From: Bradysia coprophila
Lineage: Eukaryota; Arthropoda; Insecta; Diptera; Sciaridae
Length of the DNA stretch: 64,000 bases
Assembly (NCBI RefSeq): GCF_014529535.1
Contig: NW_023503296.1
Span: 496,001 to 560,000 of the forward strand
Direction of reading: 5' to 3'
The position numbers were made by a program, and so were the translations under genes. Below the pieces are notes generated by a model. That model had not been told where the DNA came from. It made no database searches and worked only from the letters and a program-made list of their open reading frames with translations. How positions within the stretch are numbered: position 1 is the stretch's first letter; the number at the start of each line of letters is the position of its first letter. Positions 46,794 through 59,353 of this stretch are shown here, one piece after another.

Positions 46794-47457
46794 TTACACT
46801 TTACAAATGCCAACGATCTTTCCATAATGCTCACTTTGGTCCAGTGAATCAATTAGAAATTTACCCAAATCATACTTCGATATGACACGACCACCGGGAG
46901 ATTCACCATATGCAATTTTGAATTCACCGGAAGGTTCATTGGCAATGTGTGGAGGATGAACGGCAATGAAATCCAAACCGGATGGTTTCAGCAAGTCCAT
47001 CATCTTCTTATGTTCTGCATTCAAATGCTCGAATTGCTTGGGTACTTTCTCCGGTTCCCAAAATAGAAACGACGATAGACAAACCGACACCTTTGTCAAT
47101 TGGTGCGTCTTCATTCCATCAATTATATTCTGCATGCCTGTCGACAAAACAGTGGTCGGCTCTAGGCTATTACGAGTTCCTAGAACTACACATACTGCAT
47201 CGGTTCCTTCAAGAGTCTTCTCGACATCGGCCAAATTGGTGACGTCACCTTTCACTAGCTCCACTTTGTCTTTAAATCGTTGAACGGTCTCTTCGGTCCG
47301 GTAGAGCAATCGAACATTTTTTCCTAAACGGCATGGCAGATATAAAATATGCAACCGGAAGAACACTATCAGCAAAATTGGTACCTATTTTCAAGGCATG
47401 ATCGACGGCACATTCGCCAGTCATTCCAGTTCCACCAAATATCGCAATTTTTCCCAT
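46794..47457 (-). CDS. flavin reductase (NADPH) / biliverdin reductase B-like atypical SDR
   Basis: NAD(P)-binding Rossmann protein of the BLVRB/NmrA-like atypical SDR family, cytosolic. Mammalian BLVRB reduces flavins and biliverdin-IX-beta with NADPH; the insect substrate is not known from sequence. Exons 47457-47385 and 47323-46794, intron 61 bp, 200 residues (human BLVRB about 206). The N-terminus reads MGKIAIFGGTGMTGECAVDH with the G-x-x-G-x-x-G dinucleotide motif at residues 8-14. LLYRTEETVQRF, VELVKGDVTN, TDAVCVVLGTRNSLEPT, SSFLFWEPEKVPKQF and HPPHIANEPSGEF follow in family order. I chose the ATG at 47457 because it puts the dinucleotide motif at the usual distance; an in-frame ATG at 47511 would add 18 residues. 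Convergent with RPF2. Confidence 0.92.
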
Positions 47458-49924
47458 TTCACTGATTAGGCTAGCTTCTGAATCGTAAATACGCAGTGAG
47501 CGTTTAAGCAAAGTGTTTATTTATACCTTCCGAGTAGAAATGATTTAGCAAAAAATGGAATGTAAAACACACTGCGGTAGCAGTGCGATTGTAGTATGCG
47601 GTTAGCGGCTTTCAATAATCAGTGGAGCTGCGGGAATTCGTAATGAGAACGGTAAGTACCTTGATTGGTATTGATTATTACAGTCAGATCCATTATCTGG
47701 ACGTTAAATTAAACACGTAAGTCGTAATGACCACCACAACAACTCCCAGAAAGCTAATTTGAGAACGTGCCCTTTTCGACAATCTCTCAAATTTCGATTG
47801 AATCCATTTGTTGACAATGCATAAGATTATTAAACGCCCGTTAATGGTCTGTGATGTTACGTGTGGTAAATGATTTACGAACACAAAATTCAAGTATTCA
47901 GATTCCGAACTGTGCTTTTGGTCTCACTAAATGATTTTTGACGTTGAGTGCACGTAATATATAAACAGAATACCTGCGAAATTGCATAATTTAATGGACT
48001 CTCTGAATGCCATGCAAACTAATTTCGAAATTGCCCTGATTGTTCCATCTCAGTTATAATTTTTTCGGTTTTCTGTCTCACTACGGATTCCCTCAACTCC
48101 TGAGCAAAAAGTAAACGACTTACTAGATAAAATAAATAATGAAAATGGTTTAAACAATCTTGAGTTTATACATACACAAGCCACACAAACATGTTTCTGT
48201 CAAAGCAGTTAGGTAACGTAGTGCATATATGCGTACAAAAATGACATTATGCACATGATAGTCGAAGAATGTTAAGATTAATTATTATTATTCCACACGC
48301 TCAATATATTGTGCGATATGGTTTAATAGGTCTGGATATTGCACAAGCGGAATAGGCATGATCACTGACAGGTAGAATCTAATTGACGAAAAAAAGTGGA
48401 TTTTAAAATCGAATTGATCTGATGGCCAAGTCGAAATTAAAATTCATACAACTAAAAAGATAACAAGAGTTCGATTCGAATACTGCCTGTGATGCCGCAT
48501 TCACATCACATTGTTGCAACTCAACATGAAAATATTCGAAAACTGCGAGCTTTAGATGCTTCTATAAAACGGTAGAGCCTGGCAAGGTGTTATATAAGGC
48601 ACACGATGTGTATTGTATATAACTGCACATCTAATAAAGAACTTTGGACTCGATATCAAAAATAACTATTAACGAAACATTGATTAACAGTAAAATCACT
48701 TCGGTGCTGTGAGAGTAGAATTTCATCGAAACGGTCAATCTAAATTCATTGCTACTGTCCACTAAACTGACGAAGCAAATTATATTCATCCCTAATGACA
48801 CCGATGCTCATTTGAGTTGTTGATATTGGCTAACGAAATTATTAGGGTGTAACGGTGTATACGAACAAATTACCAAAATGAATGAGTGGTTTAGATTCTA
48901 CATATTGACGAAATCAATTGAAACAAATGGACAGAACCTGCGGGACATTGACTCGGCATTCTTTAACGTGTTGTATTCGTTGTATCATAGTGGATTATAG
49001 TAAAATTAAGAAGGAATTAATGAACAATCACAACCACAAAAGTCCATAGCCTTGACTTCGTGCTTAATGCAACTAAACTACATCCAGGCGATCCAGCAGC
49101 AGAGTTCGCGTTGTAATGAAACTGTAAATTTAGCAAGACAATCTTCATTATATTAGGGTAAATTGAGACTATAGAGATTGCATTTACCGACTTCAACCAA
49201 TTTTAGGTAAATGGCACCTGCAGGTCGAAGCATATAATACGTTGATACGTTTTAGTGGTGAAAATTGCTGTAAAATTTACCGATAATTTTTCGGTAAATT
49301 TTTCAGTAAATTTTGCCAATAAACTTCATCGCATCGACTTTATCCACACGACAATGGCTTTAACGAAAGATATTACTAAGCTGATAAGAATTGTATTAGT
49401 AATATTACTCTAATTGAGACGATTCACTGAAGTACTGCTATACAGTATAGGACACCTCCTAATGGAAACAAGAATATTATATTTCATCGGTAATTTCCTC
49501 TAGTAAATTTGAAGAGTTAAGGAGATCGAAACGATTGTCGTTGAATCAAATCAATGTAAACTTTTCTGAGTGATGGGATAGCACTTACAGTTTAAAAAAA
49601 TGACTACCGTTACTGACCTGTTAGTTTAAAAAATCGAATCATTACCGTTTCACTATTTGAGAAAATGGCTCACCGGTCAGGAAAAATATGAACAATCTAA
49701 ATGAGCAACTTAACTGATGTGGTACTTTCGTGGATCCATGGCAATAAGGCCCTTCATAATTCCATAAAAAAATAATTTCCATCTTAGTCTTCAACTCGAA
49801 TTGAAACTTATTTACCTACAGTAACTGCCATTCGCTCATCTCTGAACATTTCTTGGTCTCCGTTTCAGCTGCAAGTTTGACAGAGGAACAGAACATTTTA
49901 ATTATTTTTTTTTTACATTTTAAA
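47458..49924. other. spacer between the BLVRB-like gene and the ZAD gene
   Basis: About 2.5 kb. It must include the BLVRB-like promoter at its left end. I see only short repeats of a TTACCGATAATTTTTCGGTAA type near 49280 and no coding sequence. Confidence 0.5.
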
Positions 49925-50455
49925 CTATATATTTTCATCCGAATCATTACTACTAGCATCATCATCATCGTCATCATTTATTTGATTATCATTGTTATGT
50001 GATTGTGACGTTCTCCTAACTTCATTCGTTGGCACTCTATTGCTGATTTCAACAGATGAAGCTTCACTTTGACTGTTTGTTGATTGGGAATATCTATGCA
50101 ATTGCATTCGAACCTGTCGCAGTTGTGCAAAGTGTACCCGGCTCTTAGTCATTTTAACCATTAGATCATGATGTTGTTCAACTCGACCCATACAAGATTC
50201 ACATATTGTTTTTGGTAGTGGATCGGTTGGTGTGATCTTTCAAGTAACAAATCAATACAATCAATGATGGTCTAGTTGATTGCAACTGACTAGGAATGTT
50301 ATGATACTTACTGTTACAGGTAAATAGTCATTTATCTTTTGTGCTAATCCTAAGCTTCTTCCCTTATCACCATATATGTGAATAACTGTTCTGTGCATTT
50401 CCGAACATAAGCGACACAAAAATCCTGCTATGCAAGCCTTATCTAAACTGCCCAT
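49925..50455 (-). CDS. ZAD-domain protein without C2H2 fingers
   Basis: Two exons (50455-50312 and 50236-49925, intron 75 bp) give 151 residues. The ZAD (zinc-finger-associated domain) is a zinc-coordinating dimerisation module expanded in insect transcription regulators. Here the four cysteines appear as CRLC (residues 14-17) and CESC (60-63), around HRTVIHIYGDKGRSLGLAQK and INDYLPVTITPTDPLPKTI. After the ZAD comes a basic, helical stretch (HHDLMVKMTKSRVHFAQLRQ), then a Ser/Asn/Gln-rich region and an acidic tail with six aspartates in a row ending DENI. No C2H2 finger follows before the stop, so this is either a stand-alone ZAD protein or a short isoform with alternative downstream exons. 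I do not know its specific name. Confidence 0.88.
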
Positions 50456-51063
50456 TGCTAAGTGTATCTAAATTAATCTAATTGTCTTAAACTCGACGTT
50501 GGACAGGCCTAGGATTTTTTTTTTACTTTAAAGAAAACAAAGTATCTTAATATATTAATATTAATAATAAAATGTCATTTGTTTGATTTCAATCCGTTCC
50601 GTTGGCACCATTGTTGTGTGCCTGTCAAAAAATCATCTGGGGGACAAAAGGGAGAAAAAAATCAACTTCGATATCGAGACGTTTAGAGAGTGCAAAAGAT
50701 TTGAATCGTACATACAGCGAAACACATTGAGATGGTTATTCTTTCACTTTCAATAAACGAGAGGTGAATGTTAGTCTCTTTTTCTTAAATTGTCGAATCA
50801 AAGTCGTTAAATCGAGGCTGTATCTAACGGTTTACCGAAGTAAATCATTTGAATCGAACATTCAACTGCTTGTTGATAATAGTCTATTACGCCCTTGTCT
50901 GAGCCGAAGGTAGGTACTGTACTCACACAACGCAAAACCATCATCCTTTACCGTTCTTTATTGCCCGCCCCATGCGAAAGACGACCATTACATAGCAGTT
51001 TGCCTCCTCCAAAAATGATACAGGATCACTGGATTCGAGTGCATGATAATATTTTCGATTAAT

Positions 51064-51466
51064 TTAACCATAGAGTTACACTCAATATTCCGAAGGTACA
51101 AAACTTTCTTTTACCTGGAAAACACACTAATTACAGGGGTGGTGTTATCTAATACACAGAAAAAATCAAGTTCAAACGCATACACCAGAACAAACAAACA
51201 GAGCATAATTGCTCTTCCCTTTCCCATGGATCGCGTGAAGCGAAAGTGGAGACGAAATGCTGTTTCGACCTCCGGATACAGTGGCGGTCAGAGGTTAGCG
51301 TGGTCTAACCATCTTCAGTCGTTCCACTGATCCGTTACACGAGACAGCAGTATATTTTCTGATTGAACTAGTAATTTGAAAATTTACAATAAAAGTTCTG
51401 CCACCTTCAATATTCCTTTGAAAGTTTTGTACCTTCGAAATATTGAGTGTAGCTCTATGAATTTAA
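51064..51466. mobile_element. foldback element with 45-bp arms
   Basis: The left arm begins TTAACCATAGAGTTACACTC and runs to CGAAGGTACAAAACTTTC near 51108. The right arm (from about 51419, GAAAGTTTTGTACCTTCG) is its complement, ending in GAGTGTAGCTCTATGAA. The 300-bp interior has no significant frame. Confidence 0.65.
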
Positions 51467-51586
51467 CGAATTTAACGTGAATCCCTCTGCGATCTTTGAC
51501 TTTCGCATAGGGCAGAGTAAAATAAACCTTTACTCTGTCGTGCAGTAACTCGTTTAATGAGGTAACAGTTTTATGATGAAAGCAAA

Positions 51587-51705
51587 CTCGCAGGTGTGTT
51601 TTTCGAGCAACTATCTTCGGTAACTGTTTCGACTCGTATATAAAACTCTACTCATGTCAAAAAGACAAGTACTGAAGGTTCTTGCTCAAGAAACACACTT
51701 GCGAG
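51587..51705. repeat. inverted repeat
   Basis: CTCGCAGGTGTGTTTTTCGA then GCAACTATCTTCGGTA pairs with TACTGAAGGTTCTTGCTCAA then GAAACACACTTGCGAG. It directly abuts the next foldback. Confidence 0.6.
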
Positions 51706-52037
51706 CAAAGTATATAAACACTGAAGGTAATGTAAATCCGCAGTTACACACGGATCTAAACTTTCAGGTGAATTTTAGCTCCGTTAGATTACATACGTAT
51801 TGAATTCGTTTGCGTCAAGCTGCATCTAGTGGTGAATCTGGAACGATTTAGCGGCGTTATGTTGCACACATATAAAATTCGTTTGCGTCAAGTTGTATTT
51901 AGTGGTGAATTGGAAGTATTTAGGGCCGTCATGTTGCACAAGTCTAAGTTAGACAACATACGAAAATGAATTCACCTGAAAGTTTGGATCTGTAATTTCT
52001 TTGATCCGTTGAGGGTCTGCATTACCTTCAGTGTTTA
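51706..52037. mobile_element. foldback element with 70-bp arms and an internal 73-bp tandem duplication
   Basis: The left arm includes GTATATAAACACTGAAGGTA and CGGATCTAAACTTTCAGGTG. The right arm carries the complements CACCTGAAAGTTTGGATC and TACCTTCAGTGTTTATATAC. The interior has two copies of a 73-bp unit beginning AATTCGTTTGCGTCAAG (51803 and 51876). Confidence 0.65.
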
Positions 52038-52581
52038 TATACTTTAGAAAAACCTACCCTCCTGGTGCTGTTGTGCGTCGAGAATGAGTTACTGCAGTGT
52101 TGACGCGTCTGCATAACGTTCGATTCCCAGTTCCAAATAAGGCAACTGCTTCGTGTACAGTTCCAACTCTTCGTATTCGCGAGCATTCTTGAATTGGAAC
52201 GATTTCGAGTGCGAAAAATGTATAGTCTCGTACATTACAAACAATCGTTTTGTAGAGTGCTCGGAGTGCTCTCTGGTATCAGATTCTTCTTTCAAACAAA
52301 GCTGTTCAAGAAGTGAAATTAGTGTTCACTATCGAACATGTTGATAATTTTAGCAATCTAATGCGACAAATTGAGAAGTTGCAAAGTTTCTATTTTTTCC
52401 GTTCACTATGTATTAGCGGATACGTTATTCAGATACAAATTATTTAGCTTTTTCTCACCTTACTTTGTTTCTATTTCTTATAAAAATCTAAAGAGTTGAT
52501 TAAATGCCAGACGCAGACATTGTTCAGCGAGAACTTTAGCTTTTATTTATTTAAATGTGTTTTTATTTACGTATTTTACTA

Positions 52582-52755
52582 CACTGGTAGAAAAGTTAAC
52601 ACCTGATATGTAGAACTAGCTGCCAAAACGCCTTTTTCCAGTCTTTCTATCAAAATACGACCGACATTACATACAATTACATGCTAGAAGTAAGGGTGGA
52701 AAAAGGCTGTGTGGCAGCCAGTTATGCATGTCAGGTGGTAACTTTTCTATCACTG
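52582..52755. mobile_element. MITE with 55-bp imperfect terminal repeats
   Basis: Left GGTAGAAAAGTTAACACCTG ... CTGCCAAAACGCCTTTTTCC. Right GGAAAAAGGCTGTGTGGCAG ... CAGGTGGTAACTTTTCTATC. 174 bp, no frame. Confidence 0.65.
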
Positions 52756-52851
52756 CACCGTTAAAAAATTGTAAAAGTTGTTAATTAAGTCTTATCAACA
52801 CGCCTTATATACACAGTTTTTGTGTGAATGAGTGGGTGAACCAAAATAGCT

Positions 52852-53352
52852 ATAGTTACGAGCGGAGCGAGTTCGGCAACACATCGTGTGCGCAAACCCC
52901 ATTTACTAACGTGTTAGCAACAAGATTTTATCTACTGTTAGTTGAAATATTCAAAATTTTCAAGCAAAACCACGACAGAGTAAAGTTAACCAGGCAGGAG
53001 CGCTACTTTGACTAAGGACCTGAATAATCTAGTTGCCCTACATTTTTTTCGAATAAAATTTTTCAATTTATGTCAGTGTTCATTTTCATCCAGTGTATTA
53101 GGTCCCTTTTTTGATGTTTCGAAAATGAACCGCTCCTGCCTGGTTTATTTTACTCTGCCGTGGCAAAACACATCAACACAAAATTCTGCTACACATGATC
53201 GTAGTAGGATTCGGTCAATTGCGTGCGCCAAAGTTGCATAAAGCATATAACTAAATATATAAACTTATGCGCACGGAAATTTTAGTGTGTAAATTGACTG
53301 TCTTTGCTAACTAGATTCATGCTGAAAACTATGAATTTTTTCAACTTACAGT
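52852..53352. mobile_element. second copy of the 17370-17690 repeat, interrupted by another element
   Basis: Matches the first copy from the CGAGCGGAGCGAG segment through ACAGTAGATA, with about 95% identity by eye over most stretches. It is split after CAAGCAAAAC by the 192-bp element at 52971-53162 and resumes with CAAAACACATCAACAC. Confidence 0.75.
52971..53162. mobile_element. 192-bp TIR element with a 7-bp target duplication
   Basis: Begins CACGACAGAGTAAAGTTAAC then CAGGCAGGAGCG. Its right end, reversed, begins CACGGCAGAGTAAAATAAAC then CAGGCAGGAGCG. The duplicated target GCAAAAC lies at 52964-52970 and 53163-53169. The uninterrupted copy at 17474-17480 has a single GCAAAAC at the same place, proving the insertion. 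Confidence 0.85.
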
Positions 53353-54292
53353 AGATAGAATAACTCAGACCCCTTCGCTTTCCATTTTCAATTTTCGGCA
53401 GACTTACAACGTAAATTGATTAGTTCTCTAGCTAGTTCTCTCGTGTCCATATCTCATGCCACGTTCGATCGATATCTCAAAGTACCCGGTTGATCGGTGA
53501 ATGACTTTTTTGAGAATAAGCCCTGAGATCTATATTGCATCCAAAGCAATAAATCTTTAGTAGAAAGAGACTGGAACATTGCTGTTTGTATTGGTAAATG
53601 TGTGAGTCCTTCACCAACTCTTCACTACATAGTTATTCTCTCTTTTTTGATGACAGACTCTGTCTAGATGTCCAGGAGCAAATACAAACACGTGAAAAAA
53701 AACTTTCTGTAAACTTTGGTACCATCCAATTCAATATTTATTTTTCTCGTGTTTTTTCTTAAACGTTTACACTAATTATAGGATCGGAAAAAAGAAACTG
53801 ATTTTGGATACATGCTGCTGATGTGAAAATTTCTATTTTCACACCACTAAAACAGCGTGACAAATTTTCTTGTGATTATTTCGACACGAAAAGTTAAAGT
53901 TTTATTACATTCAACCGGTGTGAAAATACTGTATATTTTCACCTATGTGAGTGATAAACATGGAGTTTTTACACTAGGTGGCGCGAAAATTATATGAGCA
54001 CCCTAACATGTTTAAAAATGACTGCGTCGAATGTAACTCTATGATTGGCGGCTTGAACTCCACACAAAACGTATTCGGTAGTCGAAAGTCCATAGGAATC
54101 GATTATTTTATTTGGCATTGTGCGAGTAAATGTTTTGTGATCTATGTTACCGTATCAATTCTATTAACGCTAACCTTTTCGTTTTCTTTTTTCCAAATAT
54201 TTTTTAACCTTAACTAGTGTCTCTTAAGAGTCTCTGGCTCTTACCAGACTAAATATTAAAAAAATAAATATTTTTTCAGTTACTGCGTAACT

Positions 54293-54445
54293 TTACACGT
54301 AAAAAATTCCACTTTCGTATCTAAGATGTTCCTCGCCGTTCCTTTAATTTCTCTCATTTCGTATGCTTGAAGTGGAAAATAATTAAAACCAGAGAAACCC
54401 ATCAGAAGAACGGCATAGATACGAAAGTAGGACCTTTTACGTGTG
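54293..54445. mobile_element. MITE with 30-bp terminal repeats
   Basis: Left TTACACGTAAAAAATTCCAC then TTTCGTATCT. Right AGATACGAAAGTAGGACC then TTTTACGTGTGG. 153 bp, no frame. Confidence 0.65.
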
Positions 54446-54684
54446 GAAAACAGTAGATTAATGAGCATCTATTTTTTGTTAATTGAGTTAATTCATTCAA
54501 ATCGTTTCTGCTAAAATTTCAACGCGAATTATTTTTTATTAATTGCAGAACATTTTGGTTTTAATTTACGTTAGAAGCTCAAACAATTATTTATTAGATT
54601 CTAACTATCCGGAAAATGCAGACTCTTTTTCTTTTCTTTTTAAATATAAAATTCAAATCTATCCCTTCTCGATTATCATCTCCT

Positions 54685-55361
<677 letters not shown>

Positions 55362-58338
55362 GATGATGGGCGGAAATAACAATAAATTTCACTTTGATTT
55401 GTCCGAGAGATAAAAGTCTTGAAAGAGTTTTGTTACGTACAATGTTGATGGTACAGGAATTTTGTAATTGATGGTAACAATATGGTGACTTAGATTACAG
55501 CAAGAATTTATACAATACTTGCTTCTGAGTACATCGTACTTCTTTGCTTTGCACCTAAGCTACCTTTGTTGTAACATATAAAATTCATAACACAAATTAC
55601 GGTAATTCTTGTTAAAAACCAATTTTTGATTTACAAGTGATTTCCTACAGTCGGTACTCTTCTTCAATTGATTTTTAATCACGAAAAGGCGAACTACGTT
55701 TCTCAAAACCCTTACCATAGTCCTACACTACACTAAGTTGTGTTTATTCTGATCAAAATTTGTTTTAAAAAAAATTAGTTTTTTGCAACAAAAAATCCCT
55801 AAAAATACCACATGTGTCGTCAGTAACTTAAAATTTGTCAGATTTGGGATGTTTCTATACTGCTCACTCCAATAAGTTTGAATTATAGTTGTCTCCCTCG
55901 CACTTATGGTAATCAGGGCCTATTTTAAGGAAATTAATTTCCAAAAATTTCCAAAATTTCACAAAAATTCTTAAAATTTCCAAATTTTGTTTTCTGTTAG
56001 ATCTCATTCCGAAGTAATCAGTTAAGCTCAAAGACATGAGAAACAACTAAAAAGGCAGTAAAAACAACATTTGCGATGCAATCTGTTGTGTTTTTAGATG
56101 AAATGACGAAAAGTGATGGAAAAATTTGAGAATTTTTGGAAATTTAATTTCCTTAAAATAGGCCCTGATGGCAATTCAAAGGATAAGATGAAATTCTGAA
56201 TTGTGAAAACCTCGTTTGAGCTTGATTGTGATAGAAAACTTTAGTCGAAGTGATCCTAATCTTAACTGTTTATTAAAAGAAAGTCCTTGTACGTTGAAAT
56301 CATTTTTAAATGCTTCCAATTACAACTAATTAGTGTCAAACGATAATTTCAGTTTCAGAGTGTTGATGTAAATTGTCTGATTTTATTTCCAGCTATAGTT
56401 TTGTGAATTACCACTGTAAAATCCTGAAAGGTAACAAAATAAATTATCGATCTTATGACGTGAACAAATGCATAACCGAAGGCTAAGTGGTAAAATCTTT
56501 GGACATTTTTCTTTATTTTAAAATATCCACTTGAAAATGTCGCCAAATATATTTGTACCAAAAAATTATCATGAAAAAGGATCACCTTAATTGGACATAA
56601 ACAACGAATTAAATCCATTTTACACAATTTAACTGCACAATCATACAAAACACGTCACATGAAAACATAAACACAAACGTACCAATTTCCGCAGTCTACG
56701 TAATAGTAGCTTTCGTTCCTTAATCAGTGATAATTCGTTAAAATTATACGTTTAAGCAAAAAAAAAAAAAATTAGAAAAGCAAAATTAATGGAACTTAGA
56801 GTGCTACTAACCATGACCATTGTCTAAATTGGAGCTTAAGAAGAAGAAGAGAAATTATTTGAATTTTTTTTGAAATTTACACGAGCAAATAAATATTAAT
56901 ACTAAATCAAAATAACAAAAGCTGTTATTGAATTCTTGTCGGAGAGAAGAAAAAAAAAAATGACGGGATTATTTTTAGCATCGTTTTTGACTAAAACCGA
57001 ATCATTATTTCAGGTAGACTTGCTAAATTGTCGCAAAATTTGTTACGTTTTTATTCATGCACGTACTGTAATGTTTACCAATTCTAAGGAACACATTCAA
57101 AATTTTCGCGCTTGTATTTTTGTTATACAAAAAAGAGAACGTTCAGCAATCGAATTTTTTCTCAATTAAAAAAAGTGCGAAGAGAGTTTGATTCCCGTAC
57201 GTACAATTATGGCAAAAAAGACGAAACCCAAACCAAAATAGATTTTGACACTTTGGAACTTTTGTGAAAATTATTTTTCCATTTTTCCGGTCGTTTTCGA
57301 TCAAATTCCAACTTAAACTCAGTGAAATCGACTAGCTAAACATCGTACTATACTCAGGTAACAGAAATGCAATTCAAATTACAGTCTTACCATGCTTAAT
57401 TTGAAGGAAATTGAGGAAATCACTTGGATAAATGTATTCTTGTTTTCATTGTACGCGTTACTGTCGTGACCACAAACATTGACCTAGAAAAACCGAAACG
57501 TTATAACTGAACGACGATACGAAAATTTGGCGCATCTGATAAACTTGAACTTTTTCTGTAACAGAAGTTTGTTTCCGTAAAAATTATTTTTAAATCCACA
57601 TTACTCACCATTGTGTGTACTGAGAGTTTCGGTTACAATTAGTAATTAATTCACAAGAGTGTTAGAAATTAAGTGAATCGAATTCCTGTGCCAAAACCGT
57701 TTTATCTTATTTTGTTTTGATTTCTTTTGAAATTATCATTCATTCAGCTGCCAAAAGCCGACGATTTGCCTGCTCGTTCTTTGAACATGTCGATTTAATA
57801 AAAAAAGGAAGTTTAATCTCAGTTCAACCTGTTTGCAATTAATATAAACTTCATTATGATTTTGTGTATACAGTGTAAATTGTTCGGCTATTACGGATTA
57901 CAAAGAAAATAGCCCGCGACCGACGTTATGATTAATTGCAGTGGATGTGCTACGGTGCGTTAAAAGAGCCATAATGTGAACATATTTCACTGTTCAAAGG
58001 GAATAGCCGTATGATGTCTCATAAAATCGAAGGATGCTCTAAGGTAGAAGGCGCAATTCATTTGTATTGTCCTATCGTAACATCTTTTCCTAAGTTGTTG
58101 CCCTTGGTTTCAGAAGATTTGTGATGACACAGTTTCCCATTTAGTTAGTACCAGCATGTGTTTTATTCTGTCGGCGATGTCGTCGGTGTAAATTTGTTGA
58201 TGTAAGGCAAATATAAAGTGTCCGAATCGGTCGCAGATTCCAAGACATTTCACCCGTAAATTACTTACAATCCCTCAAGTTACGATCTATTACATTGCAT
58301 CCTAAGACTAAAACTTTTCTAATTGTTGCAGGGTCAAC
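55362..58338. other. spacer between NAA80-like gene and MED6
   Basis: 3 kb. It contains the MITE at 55912-56169 and the divergent promoters of the two genes. A 5' untranslated MED6 exon is likely, because an acceptor (GTTGCAG) lies 8 bases before the MED6 ATG. Nothing else was recognised. Confidence 0.55.
55912..56169. mobile_element. MITE with 26-bp perfect terminal repeats
   Basis: 258 bp. Both ends begin ATCAGGGCCTATTTTAAGGA (then AATTAA) and mirror each other. The interior is full of AATTTCCAAAA-type runs with no frame. Confidence 0.75.
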
Positions 58339-59353
58339 ATGCAGGGTCGGATGAACGTAAATTTATCACAAGAAAATCCACTATGGATATCATGGCACGA
58401 CACCAATTGGATTCCAATTTTAAATCCGACAAATGTAATGGATTATTTCTCGGAAAAAACGAACCCGTTTTATGACCGAACGTGTAACAACGAAATCGTC
58501 AAAATGCAACGGCAAAGTCTGGACCAGCTAAAGTAAGTGTTTCTGTGTTAGTGTTCAAGCAATGCTCGAGTCGCGCGACTAAAAGTCTAAATTTGTGTTC
58601 AGCAACATGAACGGCATCGAATACATTCTGCTGCACGTCCAAGGGCCTATTTTGTATGTGATTCGGAAACAACATCGACATTCACCGAGCGATGTGACAC
58701 CAATAGCTGATTATTACATTATAGCTGGAACAGTTTATCAGGCACCCGATCTAGCAAGTGTCTTTAATTCGCGATTGGTATGTTAATATCGTGTGCTTTA
58801 ACCTTTCAATGCAGTTTACCTTAAGTTGTCTCTGAAATCTATCTCAGCTGTCCATAACACATCATTTACAAGGCGCTTTCGAAGAAGCCAGTTCGTATTC
58901 CAGATACCATCCGAACAAAGGTTACACATGGGACTTCTCGTCGAACAAAGCTTGTAAGTGTTTGCATTGAAACAGTTGAAAGTGTTGAACCAACCAATTT
59001 TTTGTAATCAAATTTCAGTGACCGAAAAAACCAAATCTCAAACGAAGAAAGAAACCGACAAGGTGAAAGAAGAACCCAGTTCACTATTCCAGCGACAACG
59101 AGTCGATCTACTATTAAACGAGCTGCTGCAAAAGTTTCCACTGCCAATGCCACCCCAACAAGTACAACAAAATGTGAATCAACCGATTCAATCGAATGGT
59201 ACGAAAATGGAACCGAATGAGTCCACCGAAATTTCGGTCGAAAATATCAAACAAGAAATCATAGAAAATCCACAAAGTAATGGAGGCACAGAGATAAAAA
59301 GTGAACCATTAACCTCGGAAATGAAACCACCGCCGGAGAAGAAAATGAAATAA
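58339..59353 (+). CDS. MED6: Mediator complex subunit 6 (MED6)
   Basis: Head-module subunit of the Mediator complex that links activators to RNA polymerase II. Exons: 58339-58532, 58603-58777, 58848-58953, 59019-59353, joined by introns of 65-70 bp, giving 269 residues. The conserved Med6 domain fills residues 1-160: [112 protein letters not shown]. After a Lys/Glu-rich linker comes the second conserved block [19 protein letters not shown]. The tail is Gln/Glu-rich and ends [10 protein letters not shown], like the fly protein. An AATAAA overlaps the stop codon (59349-59354). The identification is secure. Confidence 0.96.

Larger units (their letters stand above)
50456..54684. other. transposon-rich spacer between the ZAD and NAA80-like genes
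   Basis: 4.2 kb holding at least six inverted-repeat structures (51064-51466, 51587-51705, 51706-52037, 52582-52755, the nested pair 52852-53352 / 52971-53162, and 54293-54445). I find no gene here. Confidence 0.7.

Noticed and set aside
46966-47283. Plus-strand frames of 105 and 86 codons
   Set aside because: Antisense shadows of the BLVRB-like exon 2.
47455-47511. Upstream in-frame ATG of the BLVRB-like gene adding 18 residues
   Set aside because: Family members begin directly at the K-I-A-I-F-G strand; the upstream segment (MLKRSLRIYDSEASL) has no counterpart and is probably 5' UTR.
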